NCBI GenBank assembly: GCA_903828515.1
Contig: CAIKMD010000006.1
Location: 558,001-622,000 of the forward strand
Origin: an uncultured Rhodospirillales bacterium
GTDB taxonomy: Bacteria; Pseudomonadota; Alphaproteobacteria; ATCC43930; CGMCC-115725
Length of the DNA stretch: 64,000 nucleotides
Direction: 5' to 3'
In this document: positions 17,899 through 26,410 of the stretch, in pieces
Layout of the letters: each line of letters opens with the position of its first letter
Position numbering within the stretch: position 1 is the stretch's first letter
Notes under the pieces: model-generated
What the model saw: only the letters and a program-made list of their open reading frames with translations
Told to the model about the DNA's origin: nothing
Databases searched by the model: none
Position numbers and translations under genes: made by a program

Positions 17899-18909
17899 AT
17901 GAATCGATATCGTTTCTCGGCACCTCTTAAGATCGCGGGGTTTCTGGCGCTTTGGCTTTTTGCGGGCGCCCCGGCACAGGCGCAGGCTCCGGCGATCCAG
18001 GGCGACGGCGGCACCGTGCGACTTCTCGTCAACGCCGCCGGCACGCAATCCTATCCGGCTTTCGTGATCAAGAGGCTCGAACTCGACAAGAAACACGGCT
18101 TCGTGTTGCAAACCAAGCCTTCGGTGACGACGCAGACCACGACCGTCGCGTTCCAGTCAGGCGATGGCGATATCGGCATCATGGGCTGGAGCGACATCTC
18201 TCGCATCAAGGCGGGCGGCGTCAAAGTCGTCGGCGTGGCGCCGTTCCTCGGCTGGGCGACGACGATTGTCGTGCCCGCCGGTTCGCCACTTCACACCCTG
18301 GCCGATTTCAAGGGCAAGAAGATCGGCGTTTACGCCCGCAACGGGCTGGACTGGATTCTGATGCGCGCGGCCGCGCAGAAGCTCTATCACTTCGACCTCG
18401 AAAAAGAGGTCGTGATGCAGGAAGGCACGGTCAGCCTGCTGGCCGGGCTGATGGCGCAGAACCAGCTCGACGCCGCGACTTTGTTCAACGACCTGACCTG
18501 GCCGCTGGTCGTCACCGGCAAATTCCAGGTGATGACGCGCAGCACCGACATCATCGACCAGATGGGCGTGCCCGATACGCCGTTCATCATGTATACGGCC
18601 GATATGGGCTATGCCGCCGCGCATCCTCAGAACGTCAAGGCGTTCCTCGCCGCCTATCGCGATGCGGCACAGGCGCTGCGCACCGACGATAGTCTCTGGG
18701 TCGAGCGGGCCAAGGAACTCAACCTGACCGACGAGGCGACGGTGACGGCGCTGCGCAACGGCTCGCGGCCGATGCTGATGACGGCGTTCACGCCGACCAC
18801 CGAAGCGACCATCCGCAAGACTTGGGATATCCTGCTGGCGACGGCTGGCGCCGAAGCGCTCGGCATGAGCCAGCTCGTCGATGGGTTCATGACTCTCGAT
18901 TATCAGTAA
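17899..18909 (+). CDS. ABC substrate-binding protein, NitT/TauT type (tandem copy 2)
   Basis: 336 residues from ATG 17899, AGG site at 17890-17892. Signal peptide ending GAPAQAQA. It repeats the plan of its neighbour: GDGGTVRLLVNAAGTQS, GWSDISRIKAGGV, KKIGVYARNGLDW, and FMTLDYQ at the end. Substitutions between the copies lie also in the ligand-cleft region, which suggests two related ligands. It ends 10 bp before the end of the opposing RidA gene. Confidence 0.88.
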   Translation: MNRYRFSAPLKIAGFLALWLFAGAPAQAQAPAIQGDGGTVRLLVNAAGTQSYPAFVIKRLELDKKHGFVLQTKPSVTTQTTTVAFQSGDGDIGIMGWSDISRIKAGGVKVVGVAPFLGWATTIVVPAGSPLHTLADFKGKKIGVYARNGLDWILMRAAAQKLYHFDLEKEVVMQEGTVSLLAGLMAQNQLDAATLFNDLTWPLVVTGKFQVMTRSTDIIDQMGVPDTPFIMYTADMGYAAAHPQNVKAFLAAYRDAAQALRTDDSLWVERAKELNLTDEATVTALRNGSRPMLMTAFTPTTEATIRKTWDILLATAGAEALGMSQLVDGFMTLDYQ

Positions 18910-18918
18910 ACTGGTGTC

Positions 18919-19311
18919 CTAACGGCGGGCGAGGAAGTCGATTTCGACGCGCGCCCCGCGCGCCAGGCCGGTGACCCCGATGCAGGTGCGCGCCGGCCGG
19001 CGATCCGGCGGGAAGTATCCGGCGTAAATCTGATTCATGGCTTCGTAATCGTCCTGAAAATGGGTCAGGTAAATCCGCGCGCAAGCGACGTGTTCCAGGC
19101 CCAATCCCAGACCGGCGAGCACGATTTTCAGATTCTCCATGACCCGGATGGTTTGTTCGTGGATGCCCGGCGCGAGCGGAAGACTGTCATCCGCCGGGTC
19201 TGTCGGCATCTGTCCGGTGATGAAGCACCAGCCGTCAGCCTCGACGGCATGGCTGAACGGTGCGACCGGCGTGGGCCCGCCCGGAACCATGAAAAATTTG
19301 AGCGCGGTCAC
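18919..19311 (-). CDS. RidA/YjgF/RutC-family protein
   Basis: 130 residues. The family pattern is clear: PVAPFSHAVEADGWCFITGQ near residue 15, QTIRVMENLKIVLAGLGLGLEHV in the middle and RPARTCIGVTGLARGARVEIDFLA at the C-terminus with the conserved Arg that binds carboxylates. RidA proteins hydrolyse reactive enamine/imine intermediates. Start is GTG 19311 (ATG 19290 is an alternative without a ribosome site). It lies 11 bp after the quinone-reductase-like gene, probably in one leftward operon. Confidence 0.88.
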   Translation of the reverse strand: MTALKFFMVPGGPTPVAPFSHAVEADGWCFITGQMPTDPADDSLPLAPGIHEQTIRVMENLKIVLAGLGLGLEHVACARIYLTHFQDDYEAMNQIYAGYFPPDRRPARTCIGVTGLARGARVEIDFLARR

Positions 19312-19322
19312 GGGGAAACCGC

Positions 19323-20318
19323 TCAGGGCACCAGGACGAGCGATCCCGTCGTCCGCCGGCTTTCAAGCTCGCGATGTGCGCTCGCGACGTCAGCCAGCTT
19401 GTAGACCGGATGTTTTCCGAGTTCGAAGACACCCTGCTGGATCGCGGCGAGAACTTCCGACGCGCGATGGCGATACTCGGCGGTGTCGGCGTTGTAGGTG
19501 GAGCCGCTGAATTTGGTCAGATAGTGGCCTTCGTGCTGCAGCAGGACGGGGTCGACCGGTTCCATCATGCCCGATGCCTGGCCGAACGAAACCATCATCC
19601 CGTAGCGGCGAAGGCAATCGAACGATTTGAGAAAGACGTCGATCCCGACGCCGTCATAGACGACATCGACGCCGCGCCCGCCCGTGATGTCGCGTGTGCG
19701 GGCAACGAAGTCCTCTTTCGACGTGACGATCACATGGGCGCAGCCTTGCGATCGCGCAGCCTCGACCTTGGCCTCGCTGCTTACCGTACCGATGACCGTG
19801 GCGCCTAGATGTTTCGCCCAGCGCGAGAGGATCGTACCGACGCCGCCGGCGGCAGCGTGGAGCAGCACGGTATCGCCCGCTTTGACGACATAGCACGAGC
19901 GGATCAGGCCGTGGACGGTGATACCGCGATAGAGCAGGGCGGCCGCGTCGACATCGCTGACCGCGGCTGGCACCTTGAAGACCCGATCGGCGGGATAGAG
20001 CCGCGCCTCGGCATAGGCGCCGATCGTTACCGATGCGGATGCGTAGGCGACACGGTCGCCGACGACGAATTCGGTGACATCGGGACCGACGGCTTCGATG
20101 ATCCCGACGCCTTCGAGGCCGGGTGTGAAGGGCATCGGCAGTTTGGCCATTGCATGCGGCGGTGCGGTCCCGCGCCGGTAATGGACGTCGGCGAAATTGA
20201 CGCCGATCGCGGCCTGTCTCATCCGAACTTCGCCCGGACCCGGCGGGCCGGGGTCGAGGTCGACGAGCCTCATGACCTCGGGGCCGCCGATCTCGTTTAC
20301 GACGATCGTCTTCGTCAT
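19323..20318 (-). CDS. NADPH:quinone oxidoreductase-like MDR protein
   Basis: 331 residues. Zinc-free medium-chain dehydrogenase/reductase: GVNFADVHYRRG near residue 45, nucleotide site AAAGGVGTILSRWAKHLGA near residue 150, and DVVYDGVGIDVFLKSF. These enzymes reduce quinones or enones with NADPH. ATG 20318 follows GAGGATCAATCG on the minus strand. It lies between the methyltransferase and RidA genes in one direction, as if the three act on one product. Confidence 0.88.
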   Translation of the reverse strand: MTKTIVVNEIGGPEVMRLVDLDPGPPGPGEVRMRQAAIGVNFADVHYRRGTAPPHAMAKLPMPFTPGLEGVGIIEAVGPDVTEFVVGDRVAYASASVTIGAYAEARLYPADRVFKVPAAVSDVDAAALLYRGITVHGLIRSCYVVKAGDTVLLHAAAGGVGTILSRWAKHLGATVIGTVSSEAKVEAARSQGCAHVIVTSKEDFVARTRDITGGRGVDVVYDGVGIDVFLKSFDCLRRYGMMVSFGQASGMMEPVDPVLLQHEGHYLTKFSGSTYNADTAEYRHRASEVLAAIQQGVFELGKHPVYKLADVASAHRELESRRTTGSLVLVP

Positions 20319-20338
20319 CGATTGATCCTCGATACGTT

Positions 20339-21367
20339 TTATGCGCCGGCGGTGGCCAGGACCAGGGTCTGGGCGGTGTTCGGCACGGGCAGTATCTCGA
20401 TGTCGCCGAAGCCGGCTTCGCGACACATCACGCGCAGATCGCGAACCGTGTGGGCGTCGCCTTCCGGCGTGCCGGTCAGCATGGTCAGGGCGAAGAGAGC
20501 CTGGAAGGGCGGCGACACCCGATCCTCGTTCGGCACGTATTCGAGGATGGCAAGGCGGCCGCCGGCGACGAGCGCGCCGCGCACGCGCCGCAAAAAGTCG
20601 ATACAGGTCGGTATGCCGAAGTGATGAAGGAAATTCGGTACCAGCACGAGATCGTAATCGTGCCCGAAATCGATCGTGAACGCATCGCCCGGACGCGTGA
20701 CGTAGCGCGCGTCGATCCCGGCTTGCGTCGCGTTCTTGCGCGCGAGTTCGAGGACGGGCGCCCAATCCACCGCGACAATCCCGGCATGGGGATTGCGGCG
20801 CGCGACCTCGATGCCATAAAGGCCGTGTCCGGCGGCGATATCGAGAACGTGGCGGGGCGCGATGCCGGCGGCGACCAGCATGTCGGCCATTTGACGGGCG
20901 ATGGGCGCCACGAGCGGCACCATGCCGACCGCGAAATCCACCCAGATCGGATTGTCGGGCGCCACATTGGCGAGGTCGCCGGGGCCGCCCCGCCGGACCC
21001 ATCCGGCGGGATCGTCGAGGAAGCGCTGAAACTTTTCGGCCGACGCCGCGAACTTCGCCAAGCCGCCGAGATAATCCGCCGAGCGTTTATCGAGATAGAC
21101 CGCGCTGTCGGGCGTCAGGCGATAGGATTGACCATGCTTGGTCAAAAAGCCGAGAACGGTCAGCGAATCGGCCAGGACGCGCATGCCGCGCGGCGAAGCT
21201 TCGCATCGCGCCGTCAGCGCTTCGACCGTATCGACGCCCTCGGCGATCGCCGTGAAGACGTCGAGATCGATCGCCGCCCGCAGGACGGCGGTTTTTTCGA
21301 ACGCGCTGAGGGTTGCGGTGATGAGGGCCGGCGATGCCGAGGCGGGTTGGGTCACAATCGTTATCAT
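20339..21367 (-). CDS. SAM-dependent O-methyltransferase (COMT/hydroxyneurosporene type)
   Basis: 342 residues. An N-terminal winged-helix dimerisation domain (residues ~15-110) precedes a Rossmann methyltransferase domain with motif I VLDIAAGHGLYGIEVA near residue 170, then VPNFLHHFG and GGRLAILEYVP. It resembles acetylserotonin, caffeate and hydroxyneurosporene methyltransferases, so it probably methylates a hydroxyl group. It heads the leftward trio. A 7-bp inverted repeat lies directly upstream of its start. Confidence 0.85.
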   Translation of the reverse strand: MITIVTQPASASPALITATLSAFEKTAVLRAAIDLDVFTAIAEGVDTVEALTARCEASPRGMRVLADSLTVLGFLTKHGQSYRLTPDSAVYLDKRSADYLGGLAKFAASAEKFQRFLDDPAGWVRRGGPGDLANVAPDNPIWVDFAVGMVPLVAPIARQMADMLVAAGIAPRHVLDIAAGHGLYGIEVARRNPHAGIVAVDWAPVLELARKNATQAGIDARYVTRPGDAFTIDFGHDYDLVLVPNFLHHFGIPTCIDFLRRVRGALVAGGRLAILEYVPNEDRVSPPFQALFALTMLTGTPEGDAHTVRDLRVMCREAGFGDIEILPVPNTAQTLVLATAGA

Positions 21368-21373
21368 CCTGTT

Positions 21374-21392
21374 CCAAGCTGTCCGAGCTTGG
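21374..21392. promoter_or_regulatory. Inverted repeat in front of the methyltransferase gene
   Basis: CCAAGCT-GTCCG-AGCTTGG, a perfect 7-bp inverted repeat with a 5-nt centre, 7 bp upstream of the methyltransferase start and overlapping its ribosome site region. It could be an operator or a 5'-UTR hairpin limiting translation. The 228-bp divergent gap 21368-21595 shows nothing else I can name. Confidence 0.35.
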
Positions 21393-21595
21393 GGGGTGCG
21401 CTGCCGACCGTCTTGATCGGACAGGCATAAAAAGTTGGGCCGCGCCGGGGGGCGGTTTTTCGGCCATATTTGATGCGCCGAGAGGCAAGACCGGCCAACC
21501 GCCGGCTCCCTAGCCTTGCGCGGGCGGCTTGAAAGCTATCGAGCCGCGTTGGCTGCTTTTGAAATCGTGATGCGATCAACAAGAGGGTTCCCGGC

Positions 21596-22780
21596 ATGAA
21601 ACGCCCATCGCTGGACGACGCATTCTTCGCGAGCCTCGATTCATCGGTCCTCGACGTGAACGACGCGGAGATGCTGCCGCCGGCCTGTTACGTGTCGGAT
21701 GAATTTTACGAGTTCGAGAAAAAAGCGATCTTCGATCGGGAGTGGCTGTGCGTCGGCCGCGAGAGCTGGGCGAAGAATCCCGGCGACTATTTCACGACGA
21801 TGCATATCGGCGAGCCGATCGTGGTCACGCGCGGCCAGGACGGCGTGCTCCGCGCCTTATCGAATGTCTGTCAGCATCGCGCCATGCTGGTCGCCGAAGG
21901 TCACGGCACGGCGCGCTCGTTGCTCTGCCAATATCATCATTGGGCTTACGGCCTCGACGGCAAGCTGATCGGCGCGCCCGCCATGGAGCAGGCGCGCGGC
22001 TTCGACAAAAATTGTGTCCGGCTGCCCGAGTTCAAGCTCGAGACGTGGCTCGGCTTCGTCTTCGTCAATTTCGACAACGATGCCCCGCCGCTCAAACCGC
22101 GGCTCACCGTCATTACCGAAGCTCTGAAAAATTATCACCTCGAAACCGCCGAAGGAATCCAGCCCGACGAATGGACCAAATTCGATTGGAACTGGAAGGT
22201 GATGATGGAGAACAACAACGACGGCTACCACGCCAATAAGCTGCATGCCGGACCGCTGCACGACGTGGTGCCGAGTCACCTTGCCACGTTTCCCGATCTT
22301 CCCGACGATACCGCCGCCTATTTCCGCTACAACGGCGCGAAGCACGAAGATGCCGGCTTCAATCCGACCCATCGCGCCTTGCTGCCGGTGTTTCCGGAAC
22401 TGACCCGCGCGGAAAGGAACACCTTCATTTTCGGCAATTTGCCGCCGACCCTGTCGCTGGTGGTGATGCCGGAGATGATCACCTTCATCATTCTTCATGC
22501 GATATCGGCCAGCGAAATGGCGCAGACGCGCGGCTGGCTGGTGGCGCCGGGCGTGATGCAGCAGTCCTTGTTTGCCGAAAAACTGGGGATCATCCAGCAA
22601 TCGGTCCGCGGGATCGTGGCCCAGGACCTTCACGTCGACAGTCAGATTTCAATCGGACTGCGCTCGCGTTTCGCGACGCGCGGCCGTTACTCCTGGCAGG
22701 AGCGCTCGCAGCGCGAACTCAACAATTGGCTGGTCCAGCGCTACCAGCGGACGTGGCGCGATATGCGGACGACAATGTAG
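21596..22780 (+). CDS. Rieske oxygenase alpha subunit (family copy 1)
   Basis: 394 residues. Rieske ligands C92-x-H94 and C111-x2-H114; iron site D209-G-Y-H212 with H217; third ligand likely D344 in VAQDLHVD. The C-terminal GRYSWQE and NNWLVQRY segments are shared by the seven related copies in 21.6-41.8 kb. No beta subunit follows, so an alpha-only oligomer is expected. It is the first and most separate copy. CQYHHW replaces the CPYHHW or CAYHHW of its relatives. RBS AAGAGGG. It converges on the extradiol dioxygenase gene (26 bp between the ends). Confidence 0.92.
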   Translation: MKRPSLDDAFFASLDSSVLDVNDAEMLPPACYVSDEFYEFEKKAIFDREWLCVGRESWAKNPGDYFTTMHIGEPIVVTRGQDGVLRALSNVCQHRAMLVAEGHGTARSLLCQYHHWAYGLDGKLIGAPAMEQARGFDKNCVRLPEFKLETWLGFVFVNFDNDAPPLKPRLTVITEALKNYHLETAEGIQPDEWTKFDWNWKVMMENNNDGYHANKLHAGPLHDVVPSHLATFPDLPDDTAAYFRYNGAKHEDAGFNPTHRALLPVFPELTRAERNTFIFGNLPPTLSLVVMPEMITFIILHAISASEMAQTRGWLVAPGVMQQSLFAEKLGIIQQSVRGIVAQDLHVDSQISIGLRSRFATRGRYSWQERSQRELNNWLVQRYQRTWRDMRTTM

Positions 22781-22806
22781 GGCGCACCGAGACAGTCAGG
22801 CGGCGC

Positions 22807-23595
22807 TCACTGCGCCTTTCCGAACACGACGCTCAGCATGCTCATCGCGCCTTCGGATACGCCGTCGATCGGGATCGTCGCCTCGTCGGTGCCGGCCGCG
22901 CCGGCGACATAGAGAAGCGGATAAAAATGATCGGGAGTCGGCGCCGACAAGGTCGCGGCCTCGCCCAATGCTTCGTATTCCACCAGCGCGCCGAACCGGT
23001 GCGCCAAAAGATTTTCGCGAACGTAATCGTTGAAGCGGATCGCCCATTCATAGGCGAAATCCGAATTCCGCTGGCGCAGCATGAGGTTGTGGACGACGTT
23101 TCCGCTTCCCAGAATCAGGACGCCTTCGTCGCGCAAGGGCCGCAGCCGCTTGCCGATCTCGAAATGGAAGGCGGGTGGCCTCGTCATGTCGATGCTCAAC
23201 TGCACGACCGGAATGTCGGCGTCGGGAAAGGCTTTCGAGAGCACCGACCAGGTTCCGTGATCGAGGCCCCACGAATCATCCGCGACGATCGGCAGCGGCT
23301 GAAGCAGCTCGGCGACGCGACGGGCGAGTTCGGGATCGCCCGGCGCCGGATAGCGAATGTCATACATCGCTTTGGGGAATCCGCCGAAATCGTGAATGGT
23401 CGGCGGTGCCGCCATCGCGGTGATCCCGGTTCCGCGCGTGCACCAATGCGCCGAAATCGCCAGAATCGCCCGCGGTTTGGGCAGTTCGTCGCCGACCCGC
23501 CGCCATCCTTGGGTCCACTCGTTGTCGGCCAGCACATTCAATGGCGTGCCGTGCCCCATGAAGACGCACGGTATGCGATCTAACTTCGAACCCAT
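22807..23595 (-). CDS. DODA-type (LigB-superfamily) extradiol dioxygenase
   Basis: 262 residues, usual length for the 4,5-DOPA-dioxygenase-type class III ring-cleaving family (YgiD/DODA). Metal-site histidines lie in FMGHGTPLN, ISAHWCTRG, IHDFGGFPKAMYD, and GNVVHNL. It would open a catechol-type ring with O2. ATG 23593-23595 has AGGAG at a good distance; the longer reading from 23631 lacks a site. It may cleave products of the neighbouring Rieske oxygenases (inference). Confidence 0.9.
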   Translation of the reverse strand: MGSKLDRIPCVFMGHGTPLNVLADNEWTQGWRRVGDELPKPRAILAISAHWCTRGTGITAMAAPPTIHDFGGFPKAMYDIRYPAPGDPELARRVAELLQPLPIVADDSWGLDHGTWSVLSKAFPDADIPVVQLSIDMTRPPAFHFEIGKRLRPLRDEGVLILGSGNVVHNLMLRQRNSDFAYEWAIRFNDYVRENLLAHRFGALVEYEALGEAATLSAPTPDHFYPLLYVAGAAGTDEATIPIDGVSEGAMSMLSVVFGKAQ

Positions 23596-23755
23596 GAAGC
23601 CGGCTCCTGACCGGAAAAAACCAAGTCTCAACCGTGTACCCGAGGCCGCCGGTCGATTCTTGACTGACCATGCCTGAAAATTTGCCAGCCTTGGCTAGTG
23701 GATGCGCATGGTCGGCTCGCTCCGAGGATACATTTGCATGCCGTCGCCAGCGGTT

Positions 23756-23785
23756 GAGCCGGGACTCGGCACTGGCTCATTTTTT
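23756..23785 (+). terminator. Possible hairpin plus T-run in the AraC-fusion leader
   Basis: GAGCC (23756-23760) pairs with GGCTC (23774-23778), with an inner GCCG/CGGC alternative, then A and six T (23780-23785). It reads towards the gene at 23840 but no gene ends upstream on this strand. If real it would be a leader attenuator. The stem is short, so confidence is low. The rest of the 244-bp gap 23596-23839 should contain both divergent promoters; TTGACT at 23659 is a weak -35 candidate. Confidence 0.25.
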
Positions 23786-23839
23786 GCACTGCACCATGAG
23801 TAGAACAAAGCCATCGACGGCCTAGCTGGAGAGGCTCTC

Positions 23840-26254
23840 ATGCTGTTGAACCGGTCCTATTTTACGACCGAGGAATACCCCGGAAATCGGCGCGCGGACG
23901 CCTGGAAAGACGTACTCGCGTCGCTGTCCCTGCGCCTCAAGGGGCTGGACGAAGAAGACGGGTTTCACGGCAGCGCGCGCACGACCGTCTCGCCGCTGGG
24001 CATTTCGTTCGCGCGGCTGGTGTCCTGCCCGCAAATTATCTGCAACGGCGCCGACAAAAGCGAGGACGGGATTTGGCTCGCCTTGCATCAACGCGGCAAG
24101 GCCTTCATCGAGACGGGCGACGGCCGGACCGAGATCGCGGCCGGCGATTTCACCTATGGGCCGCTGCGCGCGCCTTTCGCGATGTCGTTCGTCACCGATT
24201 TCCAGGCCTTCTTCGTCAAGATTCCGCGGCGCGTTCTCGACGCGCGGCTGGTGACGGGCTTCGCGCAGCGTGTCGGGTATCTCTCCGGCGCTACCGGGAT
24301 CGGGCATGTTTTCGGCGCCATGCTGGGCTCGGTTTCCGATTCTATCGACGAGTTGAGCGGCGACCGGCTTCGTCCGGTCGAACTGGCGCTCACCGAATTT
24401 CTCGCCGCGTGTCTCGCCGACGAGGCGCCGGTCGGCATGTTGCGCGGCGCCACCGGCACGCAGATGAATATCCTCAATCGCATCTGTCAGTTGATCGAGG
24501 TGCATCTTGGCGAGCACGATTTCAGCCGCGAGGTCGTGGTCCGCGAGGAACGCATCTCCGCGCGCTATGTCCAGAAACTGTTCGAGAACGCCGGCGAGAC
24601 CTTCGGCCATTACCTGCGCCTGCGCCGGCTCGAACGCTGCCGGTCCGAACTGATCAATCCGCTCTACGCGCGGCTCTCCATCACCGAGATCTGCTATCGC
24701 TGGGGCTTCAACGATTCGGCGCATTTCAGCCGCGCCTTCCGCGAGCAATACGGGACCTCGCCGCGCGCCTATCGCAAGCTGGCGGGAACCGGTCCTGCCG
24801 CGGGCGGCTACGCTCAGACCGGCCGTGGCTGGCCGGAAGGCGCGTTCAAGGAATTGCGCCGTCTCGCGTCCAAACCGGTCGATGAACCGACGCTGCCCAA
24901 GCGCGCCGCGCCGGGCCGCAACGCCGCCCAAGGCAACACGGTGCCTGCCGCCGTTGCCAAGAAATTGGCGTTCCCCGAATTGGTGGCGCCCAAACATCAC
25001 TATCTGCCGGCCAACGACAAGACGGTGCATTGGGGTTATTTCAGCAAAAACATGGCCCCGACCCTGACCGTCAATTCCGGCGAGATGGTCACGATCGAGA
25101 CGCTGACCCATCACGCGAATGACGATTTCGAACGCATGGTGTCCGGCGATCCGGGCGCCGAAAGCGTCTTTCAGTGGAGCCGCGACCGCAAGAACATCAA
25201 TCGGCGTGGCGCCGGTCCGGTCGATGCGTCCGTCTATGGGCGCGGCGCGGGCGAAGGTTTCGGAGTCCATCTCTGCACCGGTCCGATCGCGGTCAACGGC
25301 GCCGAACCGGGCGACGTCGTCGAATTGCGCATCCTCACCGTAAGGCCGCGCCTGAGCACCAATCCGACCTATGCCGGCCGCGCTTTCGGCAGCAACGCGG
25401 CCGCCTGGTGGGGATTTCACTACAAGGAACTCCTAACCGAGCCGAAGCCGCGCGAAGTCGTGACGATCTACGAGATCGATTGGCACAACGGCCATTACGC
25501 GAAGGCGGCCTATAATTTCCGCTGGACGCCGCAGCGCGATCCGTCGGGCGTGATGCATCCGACGATCGACTATCCGGGCGTGCCCGTCGATCATTCGACG
25601 ATCGTCGAGAACCACGACATCCTCAAAGGGGTGAAGATTCCCCTGCGGCCGCATTTCGGTGTCCTTGGGCTCGCGCCGAAGGAAGCCGACATGGTCGATT
25701 CGATTCCGCCGTCCTATTTCGGTGGCAATCTCGACAACTGGCGCGCGGGGCAGGGCTCGACGATCTATCTGCCGGTTTCGGTGCCGGGCGGTCTCCTGTC
25801 CGTTGGCGATCCGCATGCGTCGCAAGGCGATTCGGAATTGTGCGGCACCGCGATCGAATGCTCGCTGACCGGAACATTCCAGATCGTGCTCCACAAGAAG
25901 GGCGATCTGGCCGGCAAGCCGATCGCCGATCTCAACTATCCGCTGCTCGAGACGCCCAAGGAATGGGTCATCCACGGGTTCAGCTTCGCCAATTACCTGG
26001 CCGAACTGGGCGATACCGCGCAGAGCGAAATCTACAAGCGCTCGTCGCTCGATCCGGCGATGCGCGACGCGTTCTGGAAAATGCGGCGCTTCCTGATGAC
26101 CACCAAAGGGCTTTCCGAGGACGAGGCCATTTCGCTGATCTCGGTCGCCGCCGATTTTGGCGTGACCCAGGTTGTCGATGGAAACTGGTGCATCCACGCG
26201 CTGCTGCGCAAGGAACTGTTCGAGGACGGGCGGCGGGACGATCTGCCGCGTTGA
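23840..26254 (+). CDS. AraC-type regulator fused to acetamidase/formamidase
   Basis: 804 residues in one frame. Residues ~20-200 match the AraC-binding-like sensor domain (WLALHQRGKAFIETGDGR). Residues ~212-315 form a full two-HTH AraC domain, ending FNDSAHFSRAFREQYGTSPR. A linker (~316-384) leads into an FmdA/AmdA-family amidase (~385-804) with KTVHWGYF, LTHHANDDF, GGNLDNWRAGQGSTIYLPV (~627) and GDPHASQGDSELCGTAIE. No frameshift or internal stop separates the parts. Amidases of this family hydrolyse formamide, acetamide and similar amides. A protein that binds DNA and handles the amide could sense its own substrate (inference). The free paralogue follows at 26411. Confidence 0.9.
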   Translation: MLLNRSYFTTEEYPGNRRADAWKDVLASLSLRLKGLDEEDGFHGSARTTVSPLGISFARLVSCPQIICNGADKSEDGIWLALHQRGKAFIETGDGRTEIAAGDFTYGPLRAPFAMSFVTDFQAFFVKIPRRVLDARLVTGFAQRVGYLSGATGIGHVFGAMLGSVSDSIDELSGDRLRPVELALTEFLAACLADEAPVGMLRGATGTQMNILNRICQLIEVHLGEHDFSREVVVREERISARYVQKLFENAGETFGHYLRLRRLERCRSELINPLYARLSITEICYRWGFNDSAHFSRAFREQYGTSPRAYRKLAGTGPAAGGYAQTGRGWPEGAFKELRRLASKPVDEPTLPKRAAPGRNAAQGNTVPAAVAKKLAFPELVAPKHHYLPANDKTVHWGYFSKNMAPTLTVNSGEMVTIETLTHHANDDFERMVSGDPGAESVFQWSRDRKNINRRGAGPVDASVYGRGAGEGFGVHLCTGPIAVNGAEPGDVVELRILTVRPRLSTNPTYAGRAFGSNAAAWWGFHYKELLTEPKPREVVTIYEIDWHNGHYAKAAYNFRWTPQRDPSGVMHPTIDYPGVPVDHSTIVENHDILKGVKIPLRPHFGVLGLAPKEADMVDSIPPSYFGGNLDNWRAGQGSTIYLPVSVPGGLLSVGDPHASQGDSELCGTAIECSLTGTFQIVLHKKGDLAGKPIADLNYPLLETPKEWVIHGFSFANYLAELGDTAQSEIYKRSSLDPAMRDAFWKMRRFLMTTKGLSEDEAISLISVAADFGVTQVVDGNWCIHALLRKELFEDGRRDDLPR

Positions 26255-26263
26255 TCTTGGGTT

Positions 26264-26280
26264 TCGTCCTCATCGGACGA
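26264..26280 (+). terminator. Weak hairpin after the AraC-amidase fusion
   Basis: TCGTCC-TCATC-GGACGA, a 6-bp stem 9 bp after the stop at 26254, followed by an A/T-rich stretch (GACAATTAAATG) but no T-run. It may mark the transcript end, or be chance. Confidence 0.25.
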
Positions 26281-26410
26281 GACAATTAAATGTACCCCAC
26301 CGGTCAAGACCACCGATCCCCCCGAACCTAGCGTATCGAGGGCAAGACAGAGGCGGAAAGACAGCCTCGTTTTGCCGGCGCGACCCCTCTTTCAAGAGAG
26401 AGCACTCGAT

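Noticed and set aside
23822-26254. AraC and amidase parts as two genes with a hidden boundary
   Set aside because: The linker keeps one open frame with no stop, and I see no convincing ribosome site plus start at the junction near 24900-25000.
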